A stretch of 53,040 nt of DNA from Pseudomonadota bacterium (lineage in GTDB: Bacteria > Pseudomonadota > Gammaproteobacteria > Burkholderiales > JABEVD01): the NCBI GenBank assembly GCA_021802545.1, contig JAJZRS010000020.1, positions 1-53,040 of the forward strand. The letters are read 5' to 3'. Both the position numbers and the translations under genes were made by a program. Positions within the stretch are counted from its first letter, which is position 1; every line of letters starts with the position of its first letter. Positions 15,030-24,073 of the stretch are shown here, piece after piece. Under the pieces are notes generated by a model that was given only the letters and a program-made list of their open reading frames with translations, ran no database searches and had not been told where the DNA came from.

Positions 15030-15464
15030 ATGTACAAGCGCATACTCGTGCCGGTGGACGGCAGCAAAACCTCTGATGCTGCGCTCGATCAGGCGGCCGG
15101 ACTTGCCAAGGAACAGAAGGCCGATCTGCGCGTCATCTACGTGGTGGACGAGGCATCGATCGTCGCTGGGTCGGAATACGGGGACATGATCGGTGTCGAA
15201 AAGACTCAGGTCGATATAGGCAAAAGGGTGCTCGAGAAAGCCAAGGGGCTTTATCCTCAAGCTGAGACGCAGATACTCGAGACAGACAGGGTGGGTCAGA
15301 AAATCAGCGACGCTATCGTCAGGGATGCTGAAAGCTGGAAGGCCGATCTGATCGTGTCGGGGACGCACGGCAGGACCGGGCTCAGCCATCTGCTCATGGG
15401 AAGCGTTGCGGAAGGCATCGTGAGGGCATCGAAAGTGCCCGTTCTCCTGGTCAAGGGAAGCTAG
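15030..15464 (+). CDS. Universal stress protein (UspA family)
   Basis: The 144-residue single-domain protein starts KRILVPVDGS. It has the nucleotide-binding signature G-x2-G-x9-G-S in GTHGRTGLSHLLMGSVAEG, so it is an ATP-binding type Usp, expected to dimerise in the cytoplasm and help in stress survival. The ATG at 15030 is preceded by GGGGG at about 15021-15025. Its end overlaps the convergent PAP2 gene by 14 bases. The stretch upstream (14938-15029) is AT-rich and should contain its promoter, but no box is clear enough to name. Confidence 0.92.
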   Translation: MYKRILVPVDGSKTSDAALDQAAGLAKEQKADLRVIYVVDEASIVAGSEYGDMIGVEKTQVDIGKRVLEKAKGLYPQAETQILETDRVGQKISDAIVRDAESWKADLIVSGTHGRTGLSHLLMGSVAEGIVRASKVPVLLVKGS

Positions 15465-16074
15465 TCTTCGAATAGAGGCGGCTTGTTCCGAAATGGACGA
15501 GATAGCCGAGAAAAGCGCCTGCGATCACGTCGCCTAGAAAATGATATTCCGTGAGCAGCAGGGCCGCGGCAAGCGAAAGCCAGCCGAGCAGGAAGAGGTT
15601 CCTTGCGCGGGGTAGAAACCTCCACAGGGCGAGGAATATCGTGGTGAACACCAGCATGTGCCCGGAGGGGAATCCGCTGAAATGCGTCCCCCCCTGGAAC
15701 CAGTGGAAGGAAAGGTCCTGGTGATGGGCTAGCCAGACGCGCGTATCCACCCTGCCGAAGACCCATTTGAGGATGTTCTTGAGAATGAAGGCGATGGGGA
15801 GCGATGTGCCGAGGATCTTGAAGAAGAGGGTGCGGCGGTCAGTTATCCTTTTCCGGGAAAGAATGAAGTAGCCTGCCCAGCAGATCGCGCTCACGGTCGC
15901 GACGGTGACAAGGAGCAGGTCGGGCATGGCGGAAACCCTTCCGCCGAACAGGAAGCGCCTCCCCAGGTGTTCGAGGACATATTCCGCAACCGGGAGGTCC
16001 CAATAGCGGATGCTCAGCAGGGTGAGGAGGACCGCTGCAAGAGACCCCCATATCAGTTTTTTCATGTCAGGCAT
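15451..16074 (-). CDS. PAP2-type membrane phosphatase, variant active site
   Basis: The 207-residue protein has about five or six membrane segments and the PAP2 motifs in order: K103 to R108 in KWVFGR, PSGH at 136-139 (nucleophile-side histidine), and H178 with D182 in TEYHFLGD. It should remove phosphate from a lipid such as undecaprenyl diphosphate, phosphatidic acid or lipid A at the periplasmic face. Two usual residues differ: the RP that ends motif 1 is DT, and the arginine six residues before H178 is leucine. It may therefore be slow, selective or inactive. Two starts are possible (16074 or 16065); neither has a good ribosome-binding site. The divergent CopD-like gene begins only 14 bases away. 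Confidence 0.82.
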   Translation of the reverse strand: MPDMKKLIWGSLAAVLLTLLSIRYWDLPVAEYVLEHLGRRFLFGGRVSAMPDLLLVTVATVSAICWAGYFILSRKRITDRRTLFFKILGTSLPIAFILKNILKWVFGRVDTRVWLAHHQDLSFHWFQGGTHFSGFPSGHMLVFTTIFLALWRFLPRARNLFLLGWLSLAAALLLTEYHFLGDVIAGAFLGYLVHFGTSRLYSKTSFP

Positions 16075-16088
16075 TTAAAAGGAAATCC

Positions 16089-16538
16089 ATGGCTATCGCA
16101 ATACTTCTCCATCTTTTCGGCGGCTTCGTTTGGGTGGGCGGGATGTTCTTCGCCTACATGGCCCTCCGTCCCGTCGCAGCCAGCATCCTCCAGTCGCCGC
16201 AACGGCTTCCCCTATGGGCCGGCGTTTTCGGGAGGTTTTTCCCATGGGTCTGGTTTGCGGTCGCAGCCATCCTTGCGAGCGGCCTCTACATGATCATGCA
16301 GCTCGGCGGGTTCGGGGAAATTCCAATGAGCATCCACGCGATGTTCGGTACGGGCATTATCATGATGCTCGTCTATTTCTATGTCTATTTCTTCCCTTTT
16401 TCCAGGTTGAAACAGGCCGTATCCGAAGAAAACTGGAAGGCGGGCGGGGAAGCGCTCGCTTCGATCAGAAAGCTGATCGCCTTCAATCTCGCCCTTGGCC
16501 TCCTGGAGATCGTCTTCGCCGCGGCATTCGTTGCATGA
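16089..16538 (+). CDS. CopD-like four-helix membrane protein
   Basis: The 149-residue protein has four membrane segments (about 1-25, 42-68, 75-97 and 128-148) and the N-terminal pattern LHLFGGFVWVGGMFF. That pattern is typical of CopD-domain and related small membrane proteins, in which histidines may bind heme or copper. No copper-resistance genes are nearby, so the substrate is open. AAGGAA sits just before the ATG at 16089. It overlaps the next gene by ATGA (16535-16538), so the two are translated together. Confidence 0.75.
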   Translation: MAIAILLHLFGGFVWVGGMFFAYMALRPVAASILQSPQRLPLWAGVFGRFFPWVWFAVAAILASGLYMIMQLGGFGEIPMSIHAMFGTGIIMMLVYFYVYFFPFSRLKQAVSEENWKAGGEALASIRKLIAFNLALGLLEIVFAAAFVA

Positions 16539-17125
16539 TTCTCCTTGCAGGCTACTGGGCGGGCTATTTTCTGCTGCATTCCCTTTTCGCATCGAACAGG
16601 TCAAAAAAATGGGTCGCAGCCAAATGGCCTGGATTCCCGTACAGGCTCGCCTACAACCTGGTGGCCTCGATTCTTCTTCTACCCGGCCTCTGGCTGCTTT
16701 TCGGAAAACCCTGGCCAGTCCTTTGGGCGCTTGAAGGTGCATGGAAATATCTTGCGTGGATGGCCCAGTTGCTCGCCATTGCAGGCTTTCTCGCATCCTT
16801 CGGGCATTACGACATGAAGGCCTTTTTGGGATTGAAGAGGGAAGAATCCGACAGTTTCAGGATTTCCACATTCCATCGCTACGTTCGCCATCCCTGGTAT
16901 TTTTTTGCGCTCGTTCTGCTCTGGTCCCAGGACATGGATGAGGGACGCTTCGTTTTTTCGGTCCTTGCGACGCTCTATCTCTTCATCGGTTCACGGCACG
17001 AAGAGGCGATGCTGATCGAGCAGTACGGCGACAGGTATGAGACCTACAGGAAGAGGGTGCCGGCGCTCTTCCCGCTTCCCTGGAAACATTTGGGGAAGGA
17101 AGAGGCCGAAACTCTAGTAAAATAG
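16535..17125 (+). CDS. Membrane methyltransferase of the isoprenylcysteine/phospholipid methyltransferase type
   Basis: The true start is the ATG at 16535, overlapping the preceding stop as ATGA; the frame stays open far upstream but only as a shadow. The 196-residue protein has about five hydrophobic segments. It has the C-terminal SAM-binding signature of this family: [16 protein letters not shown], then [16 protein letters not shown], ending in a Pro-rich segment. Members methylate isoprenoid-linked cysteine, phospholipid amines or small thiols; in bacteria the substrate is often unknown. The close neighbours are the CopD-like gene and ygiQ, 4 bases downstream. Confidence 0.8.
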   Translation: MILLAGYWAGYFLLHSLFASNRSKKWVAAKWPGFPYRLAYNLVASILLLPGLWLLFGKPWPVLWALEGAWKYLAWMAQLLAIAGFLASFGHYDMKAFLGLKREESDSFRISTFHRYVRHPWYFFALVLLWSQDMDEGRFVFSVLATLYLFIGSRHEEAMLIEQYGDRYETYRKRVPALFPLPWKHLGKEEAETLVK

Positions 17126-17129
17126 TCGG

Positions 17130-19169
17130 ATGCAAGACATTTTCTCCTACAGGCCCTACTGGGCGAAGCGTTTCGGCGTCTCTCCAACCCTTCCCACATC
17201 GAAGGAGGAAATGGATGCGCTCGGCTGGGATTCCTGCGACGTGATCCTCGTGACGGGGGACGCCTATGTCGACCATCCCAGTTTCGGCATGGCGCTCATC
17301 GGGCGTCTGCTCGAGGCGCAAGGATTCAGGGTGGGGATCATTGCGCAGCCGAAATGGCAGGATGCCTCCGACTTCAAGCGGCTGGGCAAACCCAATCTCT
17401 TTTTCGGCGTCACGGGCGGCAACATGGATTCCATGGTGAACCGCTACACGTCCGACAAGAAGATCCGCTCGAACGACGCCTATACCCCGGACGGAAAACC
17501 GGACAGCCGGCCTGACCGCTGCGTTCTGGTCTATTCGCAACGCTGCAGGGAGGCCTATCCGGATGCGCCCGTCATTCTCGGCGGGATCGAGGCGAGCCTG
17601 AGAAGGATCGCCCATTACGATTACTGGTCGGACAAGGTCAGGCGCTCCGTGCTCGTCGATTCCAAGGCGGATCTCCTCGTTTTCGGCAACGGGGAGCGCC
17701 AGGTTGTCGAGATCGCACATAGATTGGCGAAGAAGGCTGATCTTTCCGGCATCAGGGGAACTGCCATGGTGCTGAAGGAAGTGCCCGCCGATTGGAAAGT
17801 GATCGATTCGATCCATTTGGACAAGCCGGGTGAAGTGAATGCTCACCCGGACCCTTATTCGGAGAAGCCGGCCTGCACCAAGACGGACCCGATCGAATCC
17901 TTTTCGGGAAGAAGAAGCGCGAACACGGCGGTCCGCCTGCCGGATTACGAGGAAGTGAAGAGCGATCCCGTCCTTTACGCCCATGCCTCCCGCATCCTGC
18001 ACCAGGAAACCAATCCGGGAAATGCCAGGGCGCTGATCCAGCGCCACGGGGACAGGGAGCTCTGGCTGAATCCGCCTCCGCTCCCCTTGTCGACCGAAGA
18101 AATGGACAAGGTCTACGGCCTGCCCTACAGCCGCCTTCCTCATCCGTCTTACGGGCAGTCGAAGATACCGGCATTCGAGATGATCCAGCATTCGGTCACC
18201 ATCATGCGGGGCTGCTTCGGGGGGTGCACATTCTGCTCGATCACGGAGCACGAGGGGAGGATCATCCAGAGCCGTTCGGAAGATTCGATCATCAGGGAAA
18301 TCGAGGCGATCAGGGACACTTCCCCCGCGTTCACGGGCGTGATCTCCGATCTCGGCGGACCCACTGCAAACATGTACAGGCTCGCCTGCAAGAGCCGCGA
18401 GATCGAGGAGAAATGCAGGCGGCTTTCATGCGTCTATCCGGGGATATGCAAGAACCTCGACACGAACCATGGCCCCCTGATCGCGCTCTACAGGCGTGCG
18501 AGGGCGCTTCCTGGGATCAAGAAGGTGCTCGTCGCATCCGGCCTGCGCTACGATCTCGCAGTGACATCGCCAGAATACGTGAAGGAACTCGCGACCTATC
18601 ATGTCGGCGGATACCTCAAGATCGCGCCCGAGCATACCGAGGAAGGCCCGCTCTCGAAAATGATGAAGCCAGGAATAGGGACCTACGACAGGTTCAAGGC
18701 GCTTTTCGACAAATATTCGAAAGAAGCGAAAAAGGAGCAATACCTCATTCCCTATTTCATCGCCGCCCATCCGGGCACGACCGACGAAGACATGCTGAAT
18801 CTCGCCTTGTGGCTGAAGAAGAACGGCTTCAGGGCAGACCAGGTGCAGGCGTTCCTGCCTTCTCCGATGGCGATCGCCACCGCGATGTACCATACGGGGA
18901 AGAATCCGCTGAAGCGGATATCGAGGGAAAGCGAAGCAGTCTACGTTCCCAGGTCGACCAGGCAGCGCAGGCTGCACAAGGCATTCCTGCGCTATCACGA
19001 TCCAGAAAATTGGCCAGCATTGAGGGAAGCGTTGATGAAAATGGGGCGTGCCGATCTCATCGGGAACGGCAAGCATCATCTCGTTCCGCGCTTCCAGCCC
19101 AAGGGAGTCGGGAAACAGCTAGAGGCACAGCCTTTCAGAACCCAGCATGCGAGGAGGAAGAGGCCGTGA
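17130..19169 (+). CDS. ygiQ: YgiQ-family radical SAM protein
   Basis: The 679-residue cytoplasmic protein matches the YgiQ (UPF0313) family in length and order. It has an N-terminal cobalamin-binding-like region with [12 protein letters not shown], then the radical SAM cluster motif C362-x3-C366-x2-C369 ([10 protein letters not shown]), then the YgiQ-type C-terminal segment ([30 protein letters not shown]). The reaction is still unproven. Its stop overlaps the GTG start of rdgB by GTGA, so these genes plus hemW are translationally linked. The link between a radical SAM enzyme and the heme chaperone HemW may matter functionally, but that is inference. Confidence 0.93.
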   Translation: MQDIFSYRPYWAKRFGVSPTLPTSKEEMDALGWDSCDVILVTGDAYVDHPSFGMALIGRLLEAQGFRVGIIAQPKWQDASDFKRLGKPNLFFGVTGGNMDSMVNRYTSDKKIRSNDAYTPDGKPDSRPDRCVLVYSQRCREAYPDAPVILGGIEASLRRIAHYDYWSDKVRRSVLVDSKADLLVFGNGERQVVEIAHRLAKKADLSGIRGTAMVLKEVPADWKVIDSIHLDKPGEVNAHPDPYSEKPACTKTDPIESFSGRRSANTAVRLPDYEEVKSDPVLYAHASRILHQETNPGNARALIQRHGDRELWLNPPPLPLSTEEMDKVYGLPYSRLPHPSYGQSKIPAFEMIQHSVTIMRGCFGGCTFCSITEHEGRIIQSRSEDSIIREIEAIRDTSPAFTGVISDLGGPTANMYRLACKSREIEEKCRRLSCVYPGICKNLDTNHGPLIALYRRARALPGIKKVLVASGLRYDLAVTSPEYVKELATYHVGGYLKIAPEHTEEGPLSKMMKPGIGTYDRFKALFDKYSKEAKKEQYLIPYFIAAHPGTTDEDMLNLALWLKKNGFRADQVQAFLPSPMAIATAMYHTGKNPLKRISRESEAVYVPRSTRQRRLHKAFLRYHDPENWPALREALMKMGRADLIGNGKHHLVPRFQPKGVGKQLEAQPFRTQHARRKRP

Positions 19170-19753
19170 AGAAGCTGATCGTGGCGAGCGGCAACCAGGG
19201 AAAGCTCAGGGAGTTCCGCCAGATCCTCGCCCCGCTTGGATTCGAGGCCGTTCCTCAGTCGGAATACAATGTGCCTGAAGCCGACGAGCCGCATCTGACT
19301 TTTCTCGAGAATGCGCTGGAAAAGGCGAGGCATGCGAGCCGCATGACGGGGCTTCCGGCCATGGCCGACGATTCCGGAATCTGCGTCGATGCATTGGGCG
19401 GAGAGCCGGGCATCCATTCCGCCAGATATGCCGGAGAGCCGAAATCCGACGAGCGCAACAATGAAAAGCTGCTCGATGCGCTCAAGAACTGCGTGAAAAG
19501 AAGCGCTCACTATCACTGCGTTATTGTTTATTTGAGGCATGCCGAAGATCCGGAGCCCGTCGTTGCGGAAGGGAGATGGGATGGGCTGATACTCGAATCT
19601 CCCAGGGGGCTGGGGGGATTCGGCTACGACCCGCTTTTCTTCGACCCTGTTCTCGGAAAAACGGGTGCAGAGCTCGACCATGAAATCAAGAACAGGGTGA
19701 GCCATCGCGCGAAGGCCATGGTTGATCTCATGGAAAAGCTCAGATGCAGCTGA
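19166..19753 (+). CDS. rdgB: Non-canonical purine NTP pyrophosphatase (dITP/XTP diphosphatase)
   Basis: The 195-residue enzyme hydrolyses dITP and XTP to monophosphates, keeping deaminated purines out of nucleic acids. Family motifs are present: [10 protein letters not shown] at the N-terminus, [22 protein letters not shown], and [12 protein letters not shown]. The start is a GTG at 19166, chosen because GAGGAGGAAGAGG lies just before it and [10 protein letters not shown] is the expected N-terminus. It overlaps ygiQ by 4 bases and hemW by 10 bases. The ygiQ-side frame extension upstream is a shadow. Confidence 0.94.
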   Translation: MKKLIVASGNQGKLREFRQILAPLGFEAVPQSEYNVPEADEPHLTFLENALEKARHASRMTGLPAMADDSGICVDALGGEPGIHSARYAGEPKSDERNNEKLLDALKNCVKRSAHYHCVIVYLRHAEDPEPVVAEGRWDGLILESPRGLGGFGYDPLFFDPVLGKTGAELDHEIKNRVSHRAKAMVDLMEKLRCS

Positions 19754-20883
19754 GCTTTTCCTCGCTTCCCCCTCTTTCCCTCTACATCCACATTCCCTGG
19801 TGCGTCAGGAAATGCCCGTACTGCGATTTCAATTCCCATGAAGGCACGCCGGACGAAGACCTTTATTTTTCCGCGCTGACCGCCGATCTCGTCTCTTCCC
19901 TTCCTGAAATATGGGGAAGGAAGATATCGAGCGTATTCTTCGGCGGCGGGACGCCGAGCCTTGCGAGCGCCGCCTTTGTCGAAAAAATACTGGGGCAGGT
20001 CAGGGCGCTCGTGAGGCTGGATTCCGATGCGGAAGTGACCCTGGAAGCCAATCCGGGCACTTTGGAGACGGGAAAGTTTTCTGCGTTCAGGGATGCGGGG
20101 GTCAACCGTCTTTCGATCGGCGTCCAGAGCTTCGACGACAAACATCTTGCTTCGCTGGGCAGGATACATGATGCGAGACAGGCGCATTTCGCAGTGGAAG
20201 AGGCCAAGAAGCGCTTCGAGAACGTCAACCTCGACATCATGTACGCCTTGCCAAATCAGACCCTCCGGGAGGCCGAAAAGGACATTTCGACGGTTCTTTC
20301 ATATTCCCCTCGGCATGTTTCGGCCTATCATCTGACGATCGAGCCCAATACCTATTTTCACAAGCACACGCCCATCGTGCCCGGCGAGGACGAGGCCTTC
20401 GAGATGCAGGTGATGATCGAGGAAGCCTTGTCTTCCTACGATCACTACGAAACATCGGCATTTTCAATCGGGGGCGCGCGCTGCCGCCACAACCTCAATT
20501 ACTGGGAATTCGGCGACTATCTCGGGATAGGGGCCGGCGCCCATTCCAAGATCAGCCTGCCCGACAGGATAGTGAGGAAGATGCGCTACAAGCATCCGAA
20601 GGAATACATCGGATGCGCATTGTCGGGGAGCGCGATCCAGGAAGAACACGCAGTGCCTCTGGGCGACATTCCATTCGAATTCATGATGAATGCCTTGCGG
20701 CTCAACGAGGGCGTCCCCTTTCATCTCTTCGAGGAGCGGACAGGCCTTTCGAGAGTTGCCATCCTGAAAAAGCTGGACGAGGCTCAAAGCATGGGCTTCG
20801 TTTCCAGGGATCCTGTGAAATTCATGCCGACCTTGAAGGGAAGGCGCTTCTTGAACGAGCTTCTTCAGCTTTTCTTGCCCTAG
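19744..20883 (+). CDS. hemW: Heme chaperone HemW (HemN-like radical SAM protein)
   Basis: The 379-residue protein has the radical SAM motif C20-x3-C24-x2-C27 (CVRKCPYCDF), FFGGGTPSL, and the HemW-type C-terminal domain. It is shorter than true HemN and lacks its N-terminal extension, so it should be the heme chaperone HemW and not coproporphyrinogen dehydrogenase. The rdgB-hemW pairing is common in Proteobacteria and supports this. Its stop shares CTAG with the convergent lipoprotein gene. Confidence 0.93.
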   Translation: MQLSFSSLPPLSLYIHIPWCVRKCPYCDFNSHEGTPDEDLYFSALTADLVSSLPEIWGRKISSVFFGGGTPSLASAAFVEKILGQVRALVRLDSDAEVTLEANPGTLETGKFSAFRDAGVNRLSIGVQSFDDKHLASLGRIHDARQAHFAVEEAKKRFENVNLDIMYALPNQTLREAEKDISTVLSYSPRHVSAYHLTIEPNTYFHKHTPIVPGEDEAFEMQVMIEEALSSYDHYETSAFSIGGARCRHNLNYWEFGDYLGIGAGAHSKISLPDRIVRKMRYKHPKEYIGCALSGSAIQEEHAVPLGDIPFEFMMNALRLNEGVPFHLFEERTGLSRVAILKKLDEAQSMGFVSRDPVKFMPTLKGRRFLNELLQLFLP

Positions 20884-21455
20884 AGCCTGCCTGCCCCGGT
20901 TTCGCCGATTCCCTGGAGCGGCCCGAGCGGATTCCTGTTTTCCTCGAATTCGTGGATGGAGGGTTCGCCCCCGGTCAGTTTGTAGACGACGACCTTGTCC
21001 TTCAACAGGATGACGCCGCTGAACCGCCATCCCAGGACGTCGACCTTCCTTTTGAAATTCAGGAAGTCGGCCCAGAAATTGCCATACCTGACGCGCTTTC
21101 TCACGCTCTGGTTGATTTCGTAGCCTATGCAGTCGGTCTTCGCGCTGATGCATTCCTTCACGCCCTCGTCCAGGTCGCTTGCGTTGACGGAGGGGCTTGG
21201 AATGAAGCGTCTCAGCACGTCGGAATAGTTCAGCAATGTGATGTTGGGATTTTTCGACGGATCGAGGCCGAGTTTGGCAAGATCTGCGGCCGTCGTTTTG
21301 TGGAGGACGATCTTGTCGAAAACAGCCTGGGCTTCCGTGTAGCTGTGCCAAGGGCTGATGGTGACGACCTCTGCCTTGGGTAGCATCGAACTGCACCCGC
21401 AAATCTGGAGCAGAACAAGGGAGACCAGAGCAATTTTGAATTTATTCATGTACAC
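20880..21455 (-). CDS. Putative lipoprotein of unknown function
   Basis: The 191-residue protein starts MYMNKFKIALVSLVLLQ and continues ICGCSS, which gives a lipobox with the lipidated cysteine at about residue 21. A start at the second Met would also work. The mature part includes WHSYTEAQAVFDKI, a segment resembling small outer-membrane lipoproteins, and ILLKDKVVVYKLTGG. I do not recognise the family. The gene shares CTAG with hemW and starts 38 bases from the divergent lipoprotein gene at 21494, so these two may share a control region. Confidence 0.7.
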   Translation of the reverse strand: MYMNKFKIALVSLVLLQICGCSSMLPKAEVVTISPWHSYTEAQAVFDKIVLHKTTAADLAKLGLDPSKNPNITLLNYSDVLRRFIPSPSVNASDLDEGVKECISAKTDCIGYEINQSVRKRVRYGNFWADFLNFKRKVDVLGWRFSGVILLKDKVVVYKLTGGEPSIHEFEENRNPLGPLQGIGETGAGRL

Positions 21456-21493
21456 TCCATGCCATAATTAATTATATTTCATGGATCAGGGCA

Positions 21494-21874
21494 ATGAACG
21501 GGATCGGCAGATTCGGTATGCTGTTCGCTGCGGTGATGCTTGCCGGGTGCTCGCACGTGCGCCCCAAGATGGGCCTCGACTGGAAGTACAGCTACCAGCG
21601 CATCGCGCCCGACACCTACAAGATCCATGTCGAGGAGACCCGCTTTGCGTCCGAAGGCGAGGCCGCGGACCTTTTCAGGGTCGCAGCCGCAAAGGTTTCC
21701 CAGGTCAACCACTGCGCGAGCTATTCGATCAAGCAGTATTCCCGCTATCTCGAGGACGCATACCTTGGCGCGTCCATTCCCATCATCGAAGGGGAAATCG
21801 TCTGCCAGCACAACGACACCAGCACGACGCCAGCTTACTGGGGCGGGCAGATCAGCCCGCCTTCCGGAAAATGA
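21494..21874 (+). CDS. Small lipoprotein (CC0125/CC1285-like)
   Basis: The 126-residue protein has a signal sequence with lipobox LAGC (cysteine at about 19). The mature domain ([30 protein letters not shown]) looks like the small lipoprotein family that includes CC0125/CC1285 of Caulobacter. The function is unknown. It lacks an aspartate at +2 after the cysteine (CSHV), so outer-membrane sorting is likely. It is transcribed away from the other lipoprotein gene and its end overlaps trmB by 23 bases. Confidence 0.72.
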   Translation: MNGIGRFGMLFAAVMLAGCSHVRPKMGLDWKYSYQRIAPDTYKIHVEETRFASEGEAADLFRVAAAKVSQVNHCASYSIKQYSRYLEDAYLGASIPIIEGEIVCQHNDTSTTPAYWGGQISPPSGK

Positions 21875-22529
21875 GGTCGCGGACGGGGTGACCCAGCCTG
21901 ATGCCCCGGTCTTCGAATTTGGTGAGGGGGCGCCATGCGGGCCTTTCCGCGTAATTTTCGGCAGTGTTGGCAAGAAGCGGCTCGCCGCTCATGACGGCGA
22001 GGATGTGCTCGGCATATTCCTCCCAGTCGGTTGCGGCATGAATGTAGCCGCCCGGGGCCAGTTTTCCGCAAATCAGCGAGACTAGGGCGGGCTGGATCAG
22101 CCTTCTCTTGTGATGCCGCTTTTTCGGCCAGGGATCCGGAAAGTAGATGTGCACGCCGGAAAGCGAGCAATCCGGGATCATCTTTTCGAGCACCTCGACG
22201 GCGTCGTGCTGGACGATCCTGATGTTTTGAAGCCCCATTTCTTCGATCCGCTTCAAGAGGCTGCCCACGCCGGGCGTGTGCACTTCGAGAGCAAGATAGT
22301 CCTTGTCTGGGTTGCTTGATGCGATTTGCGCTGTCGATTCCCCCATGCCGAAGCCGATTTCCATGATCCTGGGTGCATGTCTGCCGAAGGTTGCGTCAAG
22401 ATCGAGCCTCTCCGGGCTGAAAGGAATCCCGTATTTCGGCAAGAGGTTTTCGTGGGCTGCCTGCTGGGCACGGGACACTCTTCCTTGCCTGAGAACGAAG
22501 CTGCGGATGGGTCTGATTTCGGGATTCAT
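21852..22529 (-). CDS. trmB: tRNA (guanine-46-N7)-methyltransferase
   Basis: The 225-residue enzyme places m7G at position 46 of tRNA. Motifs are the SAM-binding [10 protein letters not shown], the substrate-contact [15 protein letters not shown] and the C-terminal TKFEDRG. The start at 22529 ([17 protein letters not shown]) matches the family N-terminus; a start at 22562 would add 11 residues of odd sequence. No ribosome-binding site precedes the 22529 ATG, and a perfect TATAAT lies 7 bases upstream, so the message may be leaderless. Confidence 0.93.
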   Translation of the reverse strand: MNPEIRPIRSFVLRQGRVSRAQQAAHENLLPKYGIPFSPERLDLDATFGRHAPRIMEIGFGMGESTAQIASSNPDKDYLALEVHTPGVGSLLKRIEEMGLQNIRIVQHDAVEVLEKMIPDCSLSGVHIYFPDPWPKKRHHKRRLIQPALVSLICGKLAPGGYIHAATDWEEYAEHILAVMSGEPLLANTAENYAERPAWRPLTKFEDRGIRLGHPVRDLIFRKAG

Positions 22530-22535
22530 GGGGCG

Positions 22536-22541
22536 ATTATA
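22536..22541 (-). promoter_or_regulatory. Perfect -10 box just upstream of trmB
   Basis: On the minus strand the sequence reads TATAAT ending 7 bases before the trmB ATG. A TTGA-containing segment about 15-17 bases further upstream could serve as -35. If used, transcription would start at or next to the A of the ATG, giving a leaderless mRNA. That would agree with the missing ribosome-binding site. The -35 match is poor, so this is tentative. Confidence 0.4.
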
Positions 22542-22601
22542 CCATCCGCGCTTTGCGCTCAAGATGATAACATACGGAATTGCCTTCGGAATGCCCAGAG
22601 G

Positions 22602-23192
22602 ATGGATGCCTCAAGCGTGAAACGCGAACTCAGAAAAAGTATAATTGCAAGACGGGATGCCGTTTCGGCTTTCGACAGAACATCCATGAGCGATGCGATC
22701 ACGAGGAAGCTGCTCATGATGGAAGCCTACAAAAAAGCAGATCTGGTGCTCGCCTACATGAGTTTCGGAAGCGAATTCGAGACGGATGGATTCGCAAGAC
22801 GCGTGCTCGAAGGCGGCAAGGCGCTTGCGCTTCCCAGGCTCAGGACGGACAGGAGCGGGCTGGACCTTCATGTCGTGTCGGATATTGACGACCTCGAGGT
22901 CGGTTTGTGGGGAATCAGGGAGCCAAGGGGAGGGGATGCGGTCGAGGACTTTTCGCTGATCGATTTGATCCTGGTTCCAGGGGTCGCCTTTTCTCCCAGA
23001 GGCGACAGGCTGGGCTACGGCGGCGGCTTTTACGACAGACTGCTCGTGAACAAGCGGAGCGATGCGGCTTCTGTCGCCGCAGCCTTCTCTTTCCAGATAG
23101 TGGAAAAGATTCCGATCGAGGAAAACGACATTCCGGTGGACGGCATCGTCACCGAAACCGAAGAATATTTTCTGAACAGGAATACGCAATGA
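22602..23192 (+). CDS. ygfA: 5-formyltetrahydrofolate cyclo-ligase
   Basis: The 196-residue enzyme turns 5-formyl-THF into 5,10-methenyl-THF with ATP. It starts [17 protein letters not shown], contains [10 protein letters not shown] and [25 protein letters not shown], which hold the substrate and ATP residues of the family, and ends with the PVDGIVTET segment. The ATG at 22602 is the family-like start; the upstream open frame is a shadow of trmB. It overlaps folD by ATGA, which makes good sense because FolD acts on the same folate pool. In some bacteria this gene follows the 6S RNA (ssrS), but only 72 bases separate it from trmB here, so no 6S gene fits. Confidence 0.92.
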   Translation: MDASSVKRELRKSIIARRDAVSAFDRTSMSDAITRKLLMMEAYKKADLVLAYMSFGSEFETDGFARRVLEGGKALALPRLRTDRSGLDLHVVSDIDDLEVGLWGIREPRGGDAVEDFSLIDLILVPGVAFSPRGDRLGYGGGFYDRLLVNKRSDAASVAAAFSFQIVEKIPIEENDIPVDGIVTETEEYFLNRNTQ

Positions 23193-24040
23193 GTGCAACA
23201 ATCATCGACGGAAAAGGGCTGGCGCAGCACATGCGGGAGGCCCTCAAGAACAGGGTGGCATCCTTCCCCAATCCGCCCGGGCTGGCCGTGATCATCGTCG
23301 GGGACAATCCTGCCTCGCAAGTGTACGTCAGCAACAAGGAAAAGGCATGCGTGGCCGCGGGGATCCATTCGGAGGTCATTGCGCTGCCCGGAGAGACGAG
23401 CGAGCTTGATCTGCTCGATCGCATCGAAAAGCTCAATGCCGATCCGAAAATAGACGGCATACTGGTCCAGCTGCCGCTCCCCAAGCATCTGAATTCGAGA
23501 AGAGTGCTCGATTCGATCTTGCCGGAAAAGGACGTGGACGGCTTCCATCCGAGCAACGTGGGCGCCCTTTTTCTGGGCAATCCCGGGCTTCAGCCTTGCA
23601 CGCCCCACGGCGTCATGAAGATGCTCGAGCACGAAAATGTGGAAATCAGAGGGAAGCACGCCGTCATCGTGGGCGCGAGCAACATCGTCGGCAAGCCGAT
23701 GGCGGTCATGCTGCTGCACGCAGGCGCAACGGTCACGATATGCAATTCGAAGACTCCCGATCTCGGGCACCATACCCGGGATGCGGACATTCTCGTGGTT
23801 GCCGTCGGCAGGCCGAACATCGTCACCGGGGACATGGTGAAGGAAGGCGCGGTCGTGATCGACGTCGGGATGAACAGGCTGGAGAACGGCAAACTCGCCG
23901 GGGACGTCGAATTCGAATCGGCGAAGATGAAGGCCGCCAAGATCACGCCCGTTCCGGGCGGAGTGGGCCCCATGACGATCGCCATGCTGCTCGAGAATAC
24001 GGTCGAGGCTGCGGCGCGCAAGCGTGAAGAAGCTGTATAA
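23189..24040 (+). CDS. folD: Bifunctional methylene-THF dehydrogenase / methenyl-THF cyclohydrolase
   Basis: The 283-residue FolD interconverts 5,10-methylene-, methenyl- and 10-formyl-THF in the cytoplasm. It has YVSNKEKAC with the catalytic lysine, [16 protein letters not shown], the NADP-binding GASNIVGKP and PGGVGPMT near the C-terminus. The GAS form of the NADP motif is the same as in E. coli. The start overlaps the cyclo-ligase stop as ATGA. A TATAAT string at 24036-24041 lies at its end and may drive aceE. Confidence 0.95.
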   Translation: MSATIIDGKGLAQHMREALKNRVASFPNPPGLAVIIVGDNPASQVYVSNKEKACVAAGIHSEVIALPGETSELDLLDRIEKLNADPKIDGILVQLPLPKHLNSRRVLDSILPEKDVDGFHPSNVGALFLGNPGLQPCTPHGVMKMLEHENVEIRGKHAVIVGASNIVGKPMAVMLLHAGATVTICNSKTPDLGHHTRDADILVVAVGRPNIVTGDMVKEGAVVIDVGMNRLENGKLAGDVEFESAKMKAAKITPVPGGVGPMTIAMLLENTVEAAARKREEAV

Positions 24041-24041
24041 T
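24036..24041 (+). promoter_or_regulatory. Possible -10 box for aceE
   Basis: TATAAT lies over the folD stop codon, preceded by TG, and would start transcription near 24048, about 26 bases before the aceE ATG at 24074. No good -35 box is seen about 17 bases upstream. It may give aceE-aceF its own transcription within the longer operon. An AGGTAGGAA ribosome-binding site is at about 24064-24072. Confidence 0.4.
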
Positions 24042-24073
24042 ACGCCGAGTTTCAATAGATTTGAGGTAGGAAT

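Noticed and set aside
16983-18251. A 422-codon minus-strand frame opposite ygiQ
   Set aside because: It lies opposite a certain gene and its translation has the same shadow composition as the others.
22530-22601. 6S RNA gene next to the formyltetrahydrofolate cyclo-ligase
   Set aside because: The gap is only 72 bases, too short for 6S RNA of about 180 bases, and no matching structure is seen.
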